Translations under genes and position numbers: made by a program
The notes under the pieces: model-generated
Told to the model about the DNA's origin: nothing
The model's input: the letters and a program-made list of their open reading frames with translations, nothing else
Databases searched by the model: none
Shown: piece after piece, positions 52,381-61,375 of the stretch
Numbering within the stretch: position 1 is the stretch's first letter
How the letters are laid out: each line of letters starts with the position of its first letter
Assembly: GCF_002077945.1 (NCBI RefSeq)
Contig: NZ_LVYD01000041.1
Coordinates: 186,001 to 250,000, forward strand
Reading direction: 5' to 3'
DNA: 64,000 nt
Origin: Niastella vici
GTDB lineage: Bacteria; Bacteroidota; Bacteroidia; Chitinophagales; Chitinophagaceae

Positions 52381-55119
52381 ATGAACCGCTGTCTGTACAA
52401 GGTGGTCATACTTATTCTTTTTCAAATTGCCGTTCCTGCCTGCTGGGTGTATGCTTCGCCCGATAGTCTCGCGCTTCCTGCTTCTTTAACAAAAAAACTG
52501 GCGAATTATAAAAAGCACGATGACCTCGATTTCTGGATCTACGAACGCATGATGTATGTTGAAAAAGATCCACCGGCACGTATCGGTTTCCTGATGCGTT
52601 CGCAACAGGAAGCCTGGCGAACCTATAAAACTTATTATGAACGGATGGCCTGGTTCGATCTGCTTTCGGTACAGGGATATTATCAATTACAAACCGGTAA
52701 CATCCTGGCCTCTATAAATGCCTACGAAACCGCCCTGTCTTTTTATGAATCTTATCCATTACCCGATGCCGACATTATTGAAACGGTATTAAAACCGCTT
52801 GGTAATAACTATACGCGTTTGGCCGATTACAATACAGCCCTGTTCATTCATCGCAAAACAATGGAACTGGCGATGAAAACCAACAATAAAGACCTCATTG
52901 CTTCTACATACAGCAACATGGCCATCTGTTCCCGATCGCAGGACGATCTGTTAACTGCCGCGGGTTATTGTACGGATGGTCTTCGATATGCTTCCCCCGC
53001 AACGCCCCTGTATGGTTTATTGCTCAGCACGCAGGCCGATATTCTCACCGCACAGCATCAATACGATTCGGCCGAAAGCATTTGTAATACCGCATTAAAA
53101 AAACTACAGCAATATCATACAGAAACAACTGCCTTGTACTGGTATGCCGGGGCATTACAGGTAGCCGCTAAAATTGCCATGGAGAAACACCGGTTTCAAC
53201 AGGCTGCCGGTTATGCAGAACGGGCATTACAACTTTTCAAACAACACTTTACCGGAACAAGGCAACGCGAAAAAGCCAAACTGTATGTACAGCTGGGTGA
53301 TATCAATTGCAAAACAGGCAACGGCAGCCGTGCACTTGAATTTTATCAGAACGCACTTCTTTTATTGATACCAACCTGGAGCCCGGCTTCCATAAGCACT
53401 GTTCCCGGCGAACAGCTGTTATACAGCGAAAACACCTTTTCAGATGCGTTGTGCGGAAAAGCAGCAGCGTTCATGCTGTTGCATCAACCCCAGGAAGCAT
53501 TACAACAGTATACAGGTGCGTTGGTGGCAACCGGAAAGCTCAGAAGGGAATTCTTTTATGCCGAATCAAAACTAAAGGAAATAATTAATACCCGGTCAGG
53601 GGTAGAAGCTGCTACCAAACTGGCCTATACGCTGTGGATACAAACCGGCGACCGTAAATACCTGGAACAGCTGTTGCTTATAACCGAGCAATCGCGGGCG
53701 CAGGTATTAATGGATGAACGCCGCTCCCGCATGGTAACCGGAACATCGTTGCCAGGCGATACGGTACTAAGGCGGGCAGCCCAGTTAAAACAGGTTATCC
53801 TCTATTACCAGCATGAGCTGTTATCTACAAAAAACAAAGAAACAGTAACCGCCCTGCTGCAACAGGCCGAATACGACCTGTCGATCTTAAATAAAAAAAT
53901 AAAACAACAGGCCGGGCCCAACCAATACGAAACCGGGCTCACTGAAAAAAAGCTGTATGCCATCATGCAGCAGATCCCCGAACGGGTAACCATGTTGGAG
54001 TTTGTAGCAGCCAGCGACAGCAGCTTTATTATTGAATTGAACAATAAAGGAATTCAATCGGTACAGCTTATCACAGCCAGCAGGGAATTACATGCCGATA
54101 TTCCACGGTTCATGCAGCAGTGGTTTGCGAATGGCCCTTCGGCGATGATAAATGAACCGGGAAAATTTTATAAAGAATGCTACCATATTTACCAGTCAAT
54201 ATTTAAAACCAGGTCGTGGCAAAAAGACCGGCATTATGTATTGATCCCTGATGGCCCATTCAGCTACCTGCCCTTTGACGCCTTGCTCACCGATCCGGTA
54301 TATCAGAATAATTTCAGTCAATGGCCATATCTTTTAAAAAAGGCTTCCTTGTCGCAGGCATTCTCGCTTACTACCTGGTATGAACAGCAAAATGCGAACT
54401 ACCCTTCTGCCGGCTTCACCGGTTTTTTTGTTTCAAAGGGGCAACAAACAAAACAGGCCGTTCTTTCAATTGAAACGGAATTCAGGGAATTAAATAAAAA
54501 GATTGCAGGGCGTTATTATACAAATTCTGCCGCAACCTGGGAAGCTTTCAATAATGCAGTTACTTCTACCGGTATTTTGCATATCAGTACGCATGCGGTT
54601 TCTTCTGTATTGGCCACTGAACCCTATTTGCAGTTATATGATAAACCCTTTTATTTATTCGACCTTCGGTATAAACATTTTACCCCGGCCCTCGTAGTGT
54701 TGAGCGCCTGTAAAACGGCCGATGGCAATTTGCTTGTTGGGGAAGGGCTCAATAGTTTAAGCCGTGGCTTTACAGCGGCTGGCGCCGGTGGTGTTATGGC
54801 TGGTTTATGGAATGTGAATGACAAAACGGCCATAGCATTGACCCAACTTTTTTATGAACAATTGTCGAAACAAAATGACATTGCACTGGCATTACATCAT
54901 GCAAAAAAGCAATGGTTGTTGTCAAATAAGGATAATGCCCTGGTACAATTGCCTTATTATTGGGCGGCATTTGTTTACAGCGGCCATCTGAAAAAAATAC
55001 AGGTACCGGCTGTTCAATCAACCCGGCGGTATTACTGGTTTCTCGCCCTGCTGTTAATTCCCGGTGCCGTGTATGTATATTCGCGTTTAAACAGGAAAAA
55101 AAATTCACCCACCCAATAA
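52381..55119 (+). CDS. TPR-CHAT caspase-like protease, membrane anchored
   Basis: A 912-residue protein with N-terminal signal (ending WVYAS), many tetratricopeptide repeats (about 80-400), a helical linker and a C-terminal CHAT domain (about 590-880). The CHAT dyad is intact: His738 in HISTHAVS and Cys777 in LSACKTADG, followed by GEGLNSLSRGFTAAGAGGVMAGLWNVND. A transmembrane helix (about 888-906) and a short basic tail close it. CHAT proteases are caspase relatives used in regulated cleavage. The domain should lie in the periplasm. Substrates may be neighbouring envelope or anti-sigma proteins (inference). Confidence 0.92.
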   Translation: MNRCLYKVVILILFQIAVPACWVYASPDSLALPASLTKKLANYKKHDDLDFWIYERMMYVEKDPPARIGFLMRSQQEAWRTYKTYYERMAWFDLLSVQGYYQLQTGNILASINAYETALSFYESYPLPDADIIETVLKPLGNNYTRLADYNTALFIHRKTMELAMKTNNKDLIASTYSNMAICSRSQDDLLTAAGYCTDGLRYASPATPLYGLLLSTQADILTAQHQYDSAESICNTALKKLQQYHTETTALYWYAGALQVAAKIAMEKHRFQQAAGYAERALQLFKQHFTGTRQREKAKLYVQLGDINCKTGNGSRALEFYQNALLLLIPTWSPASISTVPGEQLLYSENTFSDALCGKAAAFMLLHQPQEALQQYTGALVATGKLRREFFYAESKLKEIINTRSGVEAATKLAYTLWIQTGDRKYLEQLLLITEQSRAQVLMDERRSRMVTGTSLPGDTVLRRAAQLKQVILYYQHELLSTKNKETVTALLQQAEYDLSILNKKIKQQAGPNQYETGLTEKKLYAIMQQIPERVTMLEFVAASDSSFIIELNNKGIQSVQLITASRELHADIPRFMQQWFANGPSAMINEPGKFYKECYHIYQSIFKTRSWQKDRHYVLIPDGPFSYLPFDALLTDPVYQNNFSQWPYLLKKASLSQAFSLTTWYEQQNANYPSAGFTGFFVSKGQQTKQAVLSIETEFRELNKKIAGRYYTNSAATWEAFNNAVTSTGILHISTHAVSSVLATEPYLQLYDKPFYLFDLRYKHFTPALVVLSACKTADGNLLVGEGLNSLSRGFTAAGAGGVMAGLWNVNDKTAIALTQLFYEQLSKQNDIALALHHAKKQWLLSNKDNALVQLPYYWAAFVYSGHLKKIQVPAVQSTRRYYWFLALLLIPGAVYVYSRLNRKKNSPTQ

Positions 55120-55142
55120 GGGTATTCGCCTTTCAGCGTGTA
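55120..55142 (+). promoter_or_regulatory. Putative ECF-type promoter before the second sigma gene
   Basis: GGGTATTC at 55120-55127, then CGTGTA at 55137-55142, with 12 bases between GGGTA and CGTGTA. The same motif with identical spacing occurs at 57993-58015. It starts right at the stop of the CHAT gene and 64 bases before the sigma ATG. Confidence 0.6.
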
Positions 55143-55205
55143 ATACCTGAAAATCATCTGACAAGCGGGATTTTGCAAGGATTGAACCTACAGGATGACA
55201 TAAAA

Positions 55206-55733
55206 ATGAATGATGAGCGGCTGACTGCAGTCGTGGAAAAATACTTTCAAACCCATTTTGAAGGGTTGTATCGCTATGCCTTTACCTTATTGAAGAACAA
55301 TGATGAGGCAAAAGATGCGGTACAAACCGTTTTTGTAAACCTGTGGCAGAAACGGTTAACCATTGATGAACAGCAATCGGTACAATCGTATTTATACACT
55401 TCGGTCTATAATTATTGCCTGAATATAAAAAGGAATGAAAAAGTACGAAAGGCATACCTTCAAAATAACCAGTCTGTTCAACAGGTATTCAACGATGAGC
55501 TGGTAAGCAAGGAAAACATCAACCGCATAAGGGAAGCGCTGGAAAGCCTGCCGCCACAATGCAAACTGATCTTCATGAAAAGCAGGTTCGAGCAAAAGAA
55601 ATATGCTGATATAGCCCTGGAAATGAATTTATCGGTAAAAACGGTAGAAGTACAGATCGGTAAAGCCCTTAGAATATTGCGGGAAAAGCTATCAGAAGTG
55701 ATGATCCTGTTTATATTACTCTTAACCCAATAA
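55206..55733 (+). CDS. ECF sigma factor (second, FecI-like)
   Basis: A 175-residue sigma factor of the Bacteroidota FecI-like group. Region 2: FEGLYRYAFTLLKNNDEAKDAV, QTVFVNLWQKR. Region 4: LESLPPQCKLIFMKSRFEQ, KKYADIALEMNLSVKTVEVQ. I take the ATG at 55206; the frame runs open further up but through the CHAT gene. FecR follows after 20 bases, the standard regulator pair. A hydrophobic C-terminal end (VMILFILLLTQ) is seen in many members. Probably autoregulated through the GGGTATTC motif. Confidence 0.93.
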   Translation: MNDERLTAVVEKYFQTHFEGLYRYAFTLLKNNDEAKDAVQTVFVNLWQKRLTIDEQQSVQSYLYTSVYNYCLNIKRNEKVRKAYLQNNQSVQQVFNDELVSKENINRIREALESLPPQCKLIFMKSRFEQKKYADIALEMNLSVKTVEVQIGKALRILREKLSEVMILFILLLTQ

Positions 55734-55753
55734 ACAATGACCCGCACCAACCG

Positions 55754-56752
55754 ATGAATAATAACAACCATATCGATGTTGATCACCTGCTGGGTAACTA
55801 CCTGGCCGGCGAAGCCTCGCCTGCAGAAGCCATTCAATTGGAAACATGGCTGGCGGTCTCGCCTGCAAACAGGCAATTGTTTGAACAGGTCAGCAACATA
55901 TGGAGTTCCCTTTCTTCAGAAGAAAATTGTACCATTCCCGATAAAGAAGCTTTTTTACAGGAGATCAAAAACAGGGTTTTACAGCCACCAATATCAAAAA
56001 CCATCCCACTTAAAAAAGCGCTGGCCTTTACAAAGATCGCAGCAAGTTTAATACTGATAGCAGGAGCGGTTATCCTGTTCACCGTGCTTACTAAAAAGAA
56101 ACGTTCACCAAACACGATCGCCATTACCCGCCAAACAGATCAAACCATCCTGAACGATACCTTACCAGATGGCTCCATTGCTATCATTAACAACCATTCG
56201 CTGTTACAGTATCCGGTTCAATTTACCGGTAACCGGGAAGTACAATTAAATGGGGAAGCCTTTTTTAATGTTACACCCGATGCTTCCAAACCATTTATAA
56301 TAAGTGTTGGCCCGGTGCATATAAAAGTGATTGGCACATCATTTAATGTACGCAAGGGAACCGACAGCATTGAAGTAGTGGTAAGAACAGGTATTGTACG
56401 TATGCTTAACGATAAGGATAGCATAACCCTTAAAGCCGGTAATAAAGGCATCTACCATATTTCAACACAACGGTTTTCAATTTTGGAGACTTTCAATGTC
56501 AATGAAGTGGCCTATGCTACAAAAATTTTCAATTTTGAAAATGCCAGCTTAAAAGAAATTGCCAGTCAACTGCAAAAGGCTTACGGTATAAAAATTGTTA
56601 TAACCAACAAAGACCTGGAAGCCTGCACCATGAGCAGTTCTTTCGATAATAAATCAATTGAATATATCTTTGAGGTGTTGGCAATGACGTTGAACATTCA
56701 ATACCGAATTGAGCAAAAAACTGTGTATATAAGTGGTAGTAGCTGTACGTAA
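55754..56752 (+). CDS. FecR family anti-sigma factor
   Basis: Inner-membrane regulator of 332 residues. The cytoplasmic N-terminus has HLLGNYLAGEASPAEAIQLE; the transmembrane helix is about 93-113 (SLILIAGAVILFTVL). The periplasmic FecR domain (about 125-220) has LPDGSIAIINNHSLLQYP, EVQLNGEAFFNVTPD and VKVIGTSFNV-like KVIGTSFNVRKG. The C-terminal DUF4974 (about 260-325) reads FENASLKEIASQLQKAYG. It should hold the second sigma inactive until an outer-membrane signal arrives. Its end overlaps the next gene by 20 bases. Confidence 0.94.
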   Translation: MNNNNHIDVDHLLGNYLAGEASPAEAIQLETWLAVSPANRQLFEQVSNIWSSLSSEENCTIPDKEAFLQEIKNRVLQPPISKTIPLKKALAFTKIAASLILIAGAVILFTVLTKKKRSPNTIAITRQTDQTILNDTLPDGSIAIINNHSLLQYPVQFTGNREVQLNGEAFFNVTPDASKPFIISVGPVHIKVIGTSFNVRKGTDSIEVVVRTGIVRMLNDKDSITLKAGNKGIYHISTQRFSILETFNVNEVAYATKIFNFENASLKEIASQLQKAYGIKIVITNKDLEACTMSSSFDNKSIEYIFEVLAMTLNIQYRIEQKTVYISGSSCT

Positions 56753-57992
56753 CAACCAAATAGCGATTAAGATAAGTTTGATCATTTTGCTGATGGCCCT
56801 GGTAATAAAAGGCAGCGCGCAAACTGCCGTCAACCTGCATAAAATGATCCTCGTTCCGGCCAACGCTATTCAGCTCGACTCCCTGTTAAACCTGATCAAT
56901 AAACAGGCGGGTGTAAAATTCTCTATCAATACACGCAAATTTCCCGCAGGAAAATATATCCGCATAAAAGCGAATAAGCAAACTATTGGCGGTTTGTTAC
57001 AGGAAATAAAGGCGAACACAGGCGTATATTATGCCATCCTCGGCGACCACATTATTCTGCTCGATAATCCCCCGCCCGCAAAAAGAAAAGCTACCAACGT
57101 TGTAAACACCACGCACACCGTGCTGGCGCCGCATTTACCGGCTGCCCCATCAGTAAGTCAAAAACAACCGGTTCCGCCCAATAAAAATTCATCGATAAAG
57201 CATATTCCGCCAGATACAAACCCGCATATCTCGAACCAGAGGCCTCCGGCAGGTAATGCCACCACTCCTTTACCCGCAGTAACAGCTGCAGATGCAGGTG
57301 CTAACAAGAACTTCAGCAGCGATACCATAAAAACCACTGTCCCCATACCAGCCAGTAAGGATTCTGTAAAAGCGCAGTCACCTGTTGGTAAAAAGCCAGC
57401 TGCTACAATCAACCAGGTAGCCTCGCGTGCTTCTTCTCCCACAAAAGAACGCAGCATTGCCGGCAACATGCTTATAAAAGCCGGCCTGGGAGCCGATGAT
57501 GTTTTTTATTTCAACCCAACCATACAGGCAGGTATAAAATATGTGTATGCCCTTGCCTCCTTCAGCAGCAACTTCAAAATATCGGGTTTCCGGTATGGGT
57601 TGGGCGGTGCTATTGAGCTGAACGATCAATGGAATTTGCAGCTGCAGTTAACTACCGGCAACCTGTCTTCTACATTTGATACCGCCGGCCAAAAATGGGA
57701 ATTTAAAACGCAATTACATAGAGCAGCCTGTATAGCCGAAGCCAGAATTGGCAATCGCATCAGTGTTCAATTTGGTCCCGTATTCAATCTTATGAAACTG
57801 ACCTTTTACCAGGCGGGTATAAAAATGGCGCCGGGATTACCAGATTACCAAATTGATAAAAAATTCAACCTCATTAAACCCATTTATACCCTCTCTGATA
57901 ATTTTTCAATGAACAGGGCCCAAAGCACCAAAATGTGGATAGGCTTTCAACTGGGTCTCTTTGTCGATCTCAATTTTTTGAAACAGGAATAA
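56733..57992 (+). CDS. STN-domain protein with Pro-rich linker and barrel-like C-terminus
   Basis: A 419-residue exported protein. Signal peptide (to GSAQ, about 30), an STN domain (about 38-110, NAIQLDSLLNLINKQAGVKF, GGLLQEIKANTGVYYAI), a long Pro/Ala/Thr-rich linker (about 112-245) and a beta-rich C-terminal domain (about 250-419) with Gly/aromatic strands (IQAGIKYVYALASF, FRYGLGGAIELND) resembling a small outer-membrane barrel. It starts at GTG 56733 inside fecR. No TonB box, plug or SusC-type barrel is present. It takes the place normally held by a TonB-dependent receptor, so I infer it passes the signal to FecR. Confidence 0.75.
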   Translation: MVVAVRNNQIAIKISLIILLMALVIKGSAQTAVNLHKMILVPANAIQLDSLLNLINKQAGVKFSINTRKFPAGKYIRIKANKQTIGGLLQEIKANTGVYYAILGDHIILLDNPPPAKRKATNVVNTTHTVLAPHLPAAPSVSQKQPVPPNKNSSIKHIPPDTNPHISNQRPPAGNATTPLPAVTAADAGANKNFSSDTIKTTVPIPASKDSVKAQSPVGKKPAATINQVASRASSPTKERSIAGNMLIKAGLGADDVFYFNPTIQAGIKYVYALASFSSNFKISGFRYGLGGAIELNDQWNLQLQLTTGNLSSTFDTAGQKWEFKTQLHRAACIAEARIGNRISVQFGPVFNLMKLTFYQAGIKMAPGLPDYQIDKKFNLIKPIYTLSDNFSMNRAQSTKMWIGFQLGLFVDLNFLKQE

Positions 57993-58015
57993 GGGTATTC
58001 TCCACTAACCGTGTA
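57993..58015 (+). promoter_or_regulatory. Putative ECF-type promoter before the methyltransferase
   Basis: GGGTATTC at 57993-58000 and CGTGTA at 58010-58015, with the same 12-base distance as the copy at 55120. The methyltransferase ATG is 85 bases downstream. Confidence 0.55.
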
Positions 58016-58099
58016 TCAGTAATGCATACCTGCCATTACTATTATTGCAGCTAACCTGCGATAGTATGGGCATTTCATTCTCATTTCAATTTTGTACCA

Positions 58100-58876
58100 A
58101 TGATAGCATTACTGAAAACCTCAGAAAGAACCAACAACCTGTCGCACATTAATAATTATGTTTTTCAACGTCACCTGTTTGCTTATAAAGCCATTTCAAA
58201 AGAATGGCTCCGCGATAAAAAAGTACTGGAACTGGGTTGCGGCGAAGGCTATGGCATGGAGTTGTTGAGTCCGCTTACCGAAAAGTATGTAGCAGTCGAT
58301 AAAAAAAGACCGGCAGGCATTTCCTTTAATAACAACAGGCAATTCACCCAATGCCAGCTTCCCTGGTTATCTCATATTCCCGACAACAGCTTTGATACTA
58401 TTTTATGCTTCCAGGTTATTGAGCATATCAAAAACGATCACCTGCTGCTAAAAGAAATAAAGCGAGTGCTGAAACCCGGCGGTTCATTATTTCTTACAAC
58501 GCCCAACCAATTGACCTCGCTCACAAGAAATCCTTTTCATATAAGGGAATACCTGCCCGGTCAAATGCAGGCACTTATTGCCGGCGGTTTTGAAACCTGG
58601 TCTGTACAGGGCATTTATGGCAACGACACCGTGATGAGGTATTACGTCGAAAACAAAAGATCAGTTGAAAGAATTACCCGGTTCGATGTGCTCAATTTAC
58701 AATACCATCTTCCTGCTTTACTGTTGAAAGGCGTTTACAGTTTGCTCAATAATTATAACCGGTTTACGCTTGCCCGTAAAACACCCGACATTACTGCCAG
58801 CATCGACTATGTTGATTTTTACCTGGGTGAATTGTCAGATACCTGCCTGGATTATTTTGTGACCGCAATGAAATAG
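58100..58876 (+). CDS. Class I SAM-dependent methyltransferase
   Basis: A 258-residue methyltransferase. Motif I is VLELGCGEGYGMELL (about 47-60); motif II/III reads FDTILCFQVIEHIKND, and VLKPGGSLFLTTPN follows. The target is not evident; proteins of this kind often modify glycans, lipids or small molecules. It carries an upstream copy of the GGGTATTC-N9-CGTGTA motif, so it may belong to the regulon of the neighbouring sigma factor. The desaturase gene converges on it from the other strand. Confidence 0.9.
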   Translation: MIALLKTSERTNNLSHINNYVFQRHLFAYKAISKEWLRDKKVLELGCGEGYGMELLSPLTEKYVAVDKKRPAGISFNNNRQFTQCQLPWLSHIPDNSFDTILCFQVIEHIKNDHLLLKEIKRVLKPGGSLFLTTPNQLTSLTRNPFHIREYLPGQMQALIAGGFETWSVQGIYGNDTVMRYYVENKRSVERITRFDVLNLQYHLPALLLKGVYSLLNNYNRFTLARKTPDITASIDYVDFYLGELSDTCLDYFVTAMK

Positions 58877-58886
58877 CTATGTATTA

Positions 58887-59969
58887 CTACACAGCCAATG
58901 GCTTTTTTCCCAACGATTTAATAAACCGGAAATGGGATCTGACAGCAGAATTAAATGAAGGGATGCAGTTATAAGGGATATTGAATTCTTCGCATTTCCC
59001 TTTAACTATTTTGCTCAACGCCGGATAATGAATATGGCTCACCTTCGGGAAAAGGTGATGTTCTACCTGGTAATTTAATCCACCTGCAAACCAGGTGATC
59101 ACTTTGCTATTGGGCGAAAAATTGGAAGTTGTCTTTAACTGGTGAATGGCCCATTCGTTTTCGATGACCGTTGTTTCATTTAACGGCGCAAAAGCAAACT
59201 CGGTTTCTTCCACAACATGGGCCAGCTGAAATACAATAGCCAGGGTAAAACCCTGCCCTATGTGCAGGCTTATAAAAAATACCAGCCACTGTTGCCAGCC
59301 TACAAGTATTATGGGGAGCGCAATATAAAAGAACAAATACAAAAGTTTACTGATCCAGAAAACAACATGATCACTGGTTTTCATTTTTTGCAGATCAGTA
59401 TTGTGTATTTTTTGCTTGAAATATTTTTCAAAGTCCTGGAATAAGATCCAGATCATAGAACTAATGGCATACAACAAAGGTGTATATAAATGCTGCACCC
59501 TGTGCATAGGCACCCATTGTTGCGTGCTGCACATTCTGATAAACGGCGTTTTGGCAATATCGTCATCAATGCCATCCACATTGGGATAGGTATGATGAAT
59601 AATGTTATGTTTATGACGCCAGATAAAGCTATTGCCACCCAATGCATTCAATGTTAAGCCCAGCGTATCGTTCACCCAGCTTTTTGAAGAGTAACTGCCA
59701 TGGTTTGCATCGTGCATCACATTAAAACCGATGCAGGCACATAAAAATCCTAAAACACTGCCAATTAAAATAGTTGTTATTACCGGCAGAGAAAAACAAA
59801 TGGTGATGAGATATAATGAAATTGCAGCAACGATCAGTATGATGGTTTTACTATACAATCCCCATGTTCCTGTCTTTTTTAATCCGTTTTCTTTAAAATA
59901 TTTGTCTACAGCCATTTTCAAAGAGGAGAAAAAGACAGCATTTTTATTATTGAAGACGACTTTTGACAT
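58887..59969 (-). CDS. Membrane fatty acid desaturase
   Basis: Di-iron acyl desaturase of 360 residues with four to six membrane helices. The three histidine boxes are present: HDANHG (about 107), HNIIHH (about 141) and QVEHH in YQVEHHLFPKVSHIHYPAL (about 305). The Gln in the third box is the mark of the front-end/linoleoyl-CoA desaturase group; no cytochrome b5 domain is fused. It introduces double bonds into membrane lipids. It ends 10 bases from the methyltransferase end on the opposite strand. Confidence 0.93.
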   Translation of the reverse strand: MSKVVFNNKNAVFFSSLKMAVDKYFKENGLKKTGTWGLYSKTIILIVAAISLYLITICFSLPVITTILIGSVLGFLCACIGFNVMHDANHGSYSSKSWVNDTLGLTLNALGGNSFIWRHKHNIIHHTYPNVDGIDDDIAKTPFIRMCSTQQWVPMHRVQHLYTPLLYAISSMIWILFQDFEKYFKQKIHNTDLQKMKTSDHVVFWISKLLYLFFYIALPIILVGWQQWLVFFISLHIGQGFTLAIVFQLAHVVEETEFAFAPLNETTVIENEWAIHQLKTTSNFSPNSKVITWFAGGLNYQVEHHLFPKVSHIHYPALSKIVKGKCEEFNIPYNCIPSFNSAVRSHFRFIKSLGKKPLAV

Positions 59970-60278
59970 GTTTTTATTTATAAGGGTAGAACGGTTAAAG
60001 ATACCTTTTATTTCCGTTAGGGGATTAATATAAAATAGTTAAGATTGGAATTGCCTTCGGCGCAATGGCATCAATGAATATTACTGGTGGGGTGAATTTA
60101 TTTCTTCCCCAGGGATTGCCTGCGGCGATCCCTTAAGGGAGGGGCTTAAGTCAAACACAACGTCCGGCACTGTCGTGCCTTCCCATTTTTATTTATCGGG
60201 CTTTTGCGCTCGCCACAGGCGGCGCAACGCCCTCAAATAAAAATGTCCCGCCAAAGGCGGGACGTTGTATTTAACTTG
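59970..60278. other. Intergenic region between the desaturase and tRNA-Ser
   Basis: About 310 bases with no gene. It contains GC-rich repeat-like fragments and, at its right end, the terminator of the tRNA. A near -7 box on the minus strand (TATCTTTA, 59996-60003) may serve the desaturase. Confidence 0.55.
60234..60263 (-). terminator. Terminator after tRNA-Ser (GTCCCGCC stem)
   Basis: On the minus strand, GTCCCGCC-TTT-GGCGGGAC is followed by ATTTTTATTT. The stem core is the same as at 45625. Confidence 0.8.
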
Positions 60279-60365
60279 CGGAGACTGAGGGATTCGAACC
60301 CTCGATACGGTTTCCCGTATACACACTTTCCAGGCGTGCTCCTTCAACCACTCGGACAAGTCTCC
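60279..60365 (-). tRNA. tRNA-Ser (anticodon GGA)
   Basis: Class II tRNA of 87 bases without an encoded CCA. Acceptor stem GGAGACT pairs with AGTCTCC, discriminator G. D-arm TGTCCGAGTGGTTGAAGGA, anticodon loop CT-GGA-AA, long variable arm TATACGGGAAACCGTAT and T-arm GAGGGTTCGAATCCCTC are present. Confidence 0.96.
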
Positions 60366-60485
60366 AATATTTTTTATTACCCTTCAACCTCTCAGGCACC
60401 TCTCTTTCTATGTTTTCCCATTAAAAACAGATTAAGATTTTCTGCCTCTGCTTTTAAAAGGGGAGCAAATTTACATCTTCATCCA

Positions 60486-61259
60486 TTAGGCCCCGAATAT
60501 TTTTTTTGCATTGGCTGTAGTGATGGCAGCCGCCTCCGAAACCGGTATTTCTTTTACCTCCGCCACCTTTTCAACTATATATTTCAGGTAACTGCTTTCA
60601 TTCCTTTTACCCCTGAAAGGTACCGGTGTCAGGTACGGCGCATCCGTTTCCAGCACAATATGGTCCATGGAAACCGCCTTTAGCACTTCGCGTAAATGGG
60701 TATTTTTGTAAGTTACCACGCCCCCTATTCCCAGGTAAAATCCGAGGTCAATGATCTGTTGCGCCTCTTCCAACGTACCGGTAAAGCAATGAAAAATGCC
60801 CCCCAAATTCCCCTTCTGGTGCTGCCGCACTATCTCAATGCTATCGGCCATCGACTCGCGCGAATGGATCACAATAGGCAGCTGGTAGTGTAAAGCCCAC
60901 TCTATTTGTTGGTGAAAAGCTTCCTTCTGGGCGTCAATAAAAGTTTTATCCCAGTAATAATCAAGTCCAATCTCCCCTACCGCTTTAAAAGGCCGTTTGG
61001 CCAGCCATTGCTCAACCAGGGCCAGTTCCTGCTTATGGTCTTCCTTTACCGAACAGGGATGCAGGCCCATCATGGCAAAGCATTTTCCCGGAAAATCCTG
61101 TTCCAGTTGCAGCATGGCATCTATCACTTCGCTGTCTATGGCCGGCAAATAAAAACGCCGAACCCCTTCATTTTCAGCCCGCTCAATAACGGCCCTGATG
61201 TCCTTGGAAAAATCCTGCCCATATAAATGGCAGTGAGTATCAATTAATTGAAGATTCAT
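60486..61259 (-). CDS. TatD family metal-dependent DNase
   Basis: A 257-residue TIM-barrel hydrolase of the TatD/YcfH family. Metal ligands and motifs: IDTHCHLYGQDF at the start, GLHPCSV (about 91), VGEIGLDYYWDK (about 113), HSRES (about 151), IFHCFTG (about 175) and ETDAPYLTPVP (about 220). Members act as DNA exonucleases or D-aminoacyl-tRNA deacylase-like enzymes. The start at 61259 is normal. The gene lies divergent to a lipoprotein gene with a long inverted repeat between them. Confidence 0.95.
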   Translation of the reverse strand: MNLQLIDTHCHLYGQDFSKDIRAVIERAENEGVRRFYLPAIDSEVIDAMLQLEQDFPGKCFAMMGLHPCSVKEDHKQELALVEQWLAKRPFKAVGEIGLDYYWDKTFIDAQKEAFHQQIEWALHYQLPIVIHSRESMADSIEIVRQHQKGNLGGIFHCFTGTLEEAQQIIDLGFYLGIGGVVTYKNTHLREVLKAVSMDHIVLETDAPYLTPVPFRGKRNESSYLKYIVEKVAEVKEIPVSEAAAITTANAKKIFGA

Positions 61260-61375
61260 ATCGGTCGCAAAATTCCCAAAAAATTTATGATTTGTTTAAA
61301 CTATTTAGAACCGCTTCCGTCATAAACCGGTTACTTGGTTTATGATAATATGCCTTAATTTGTTTTATGAATCGT

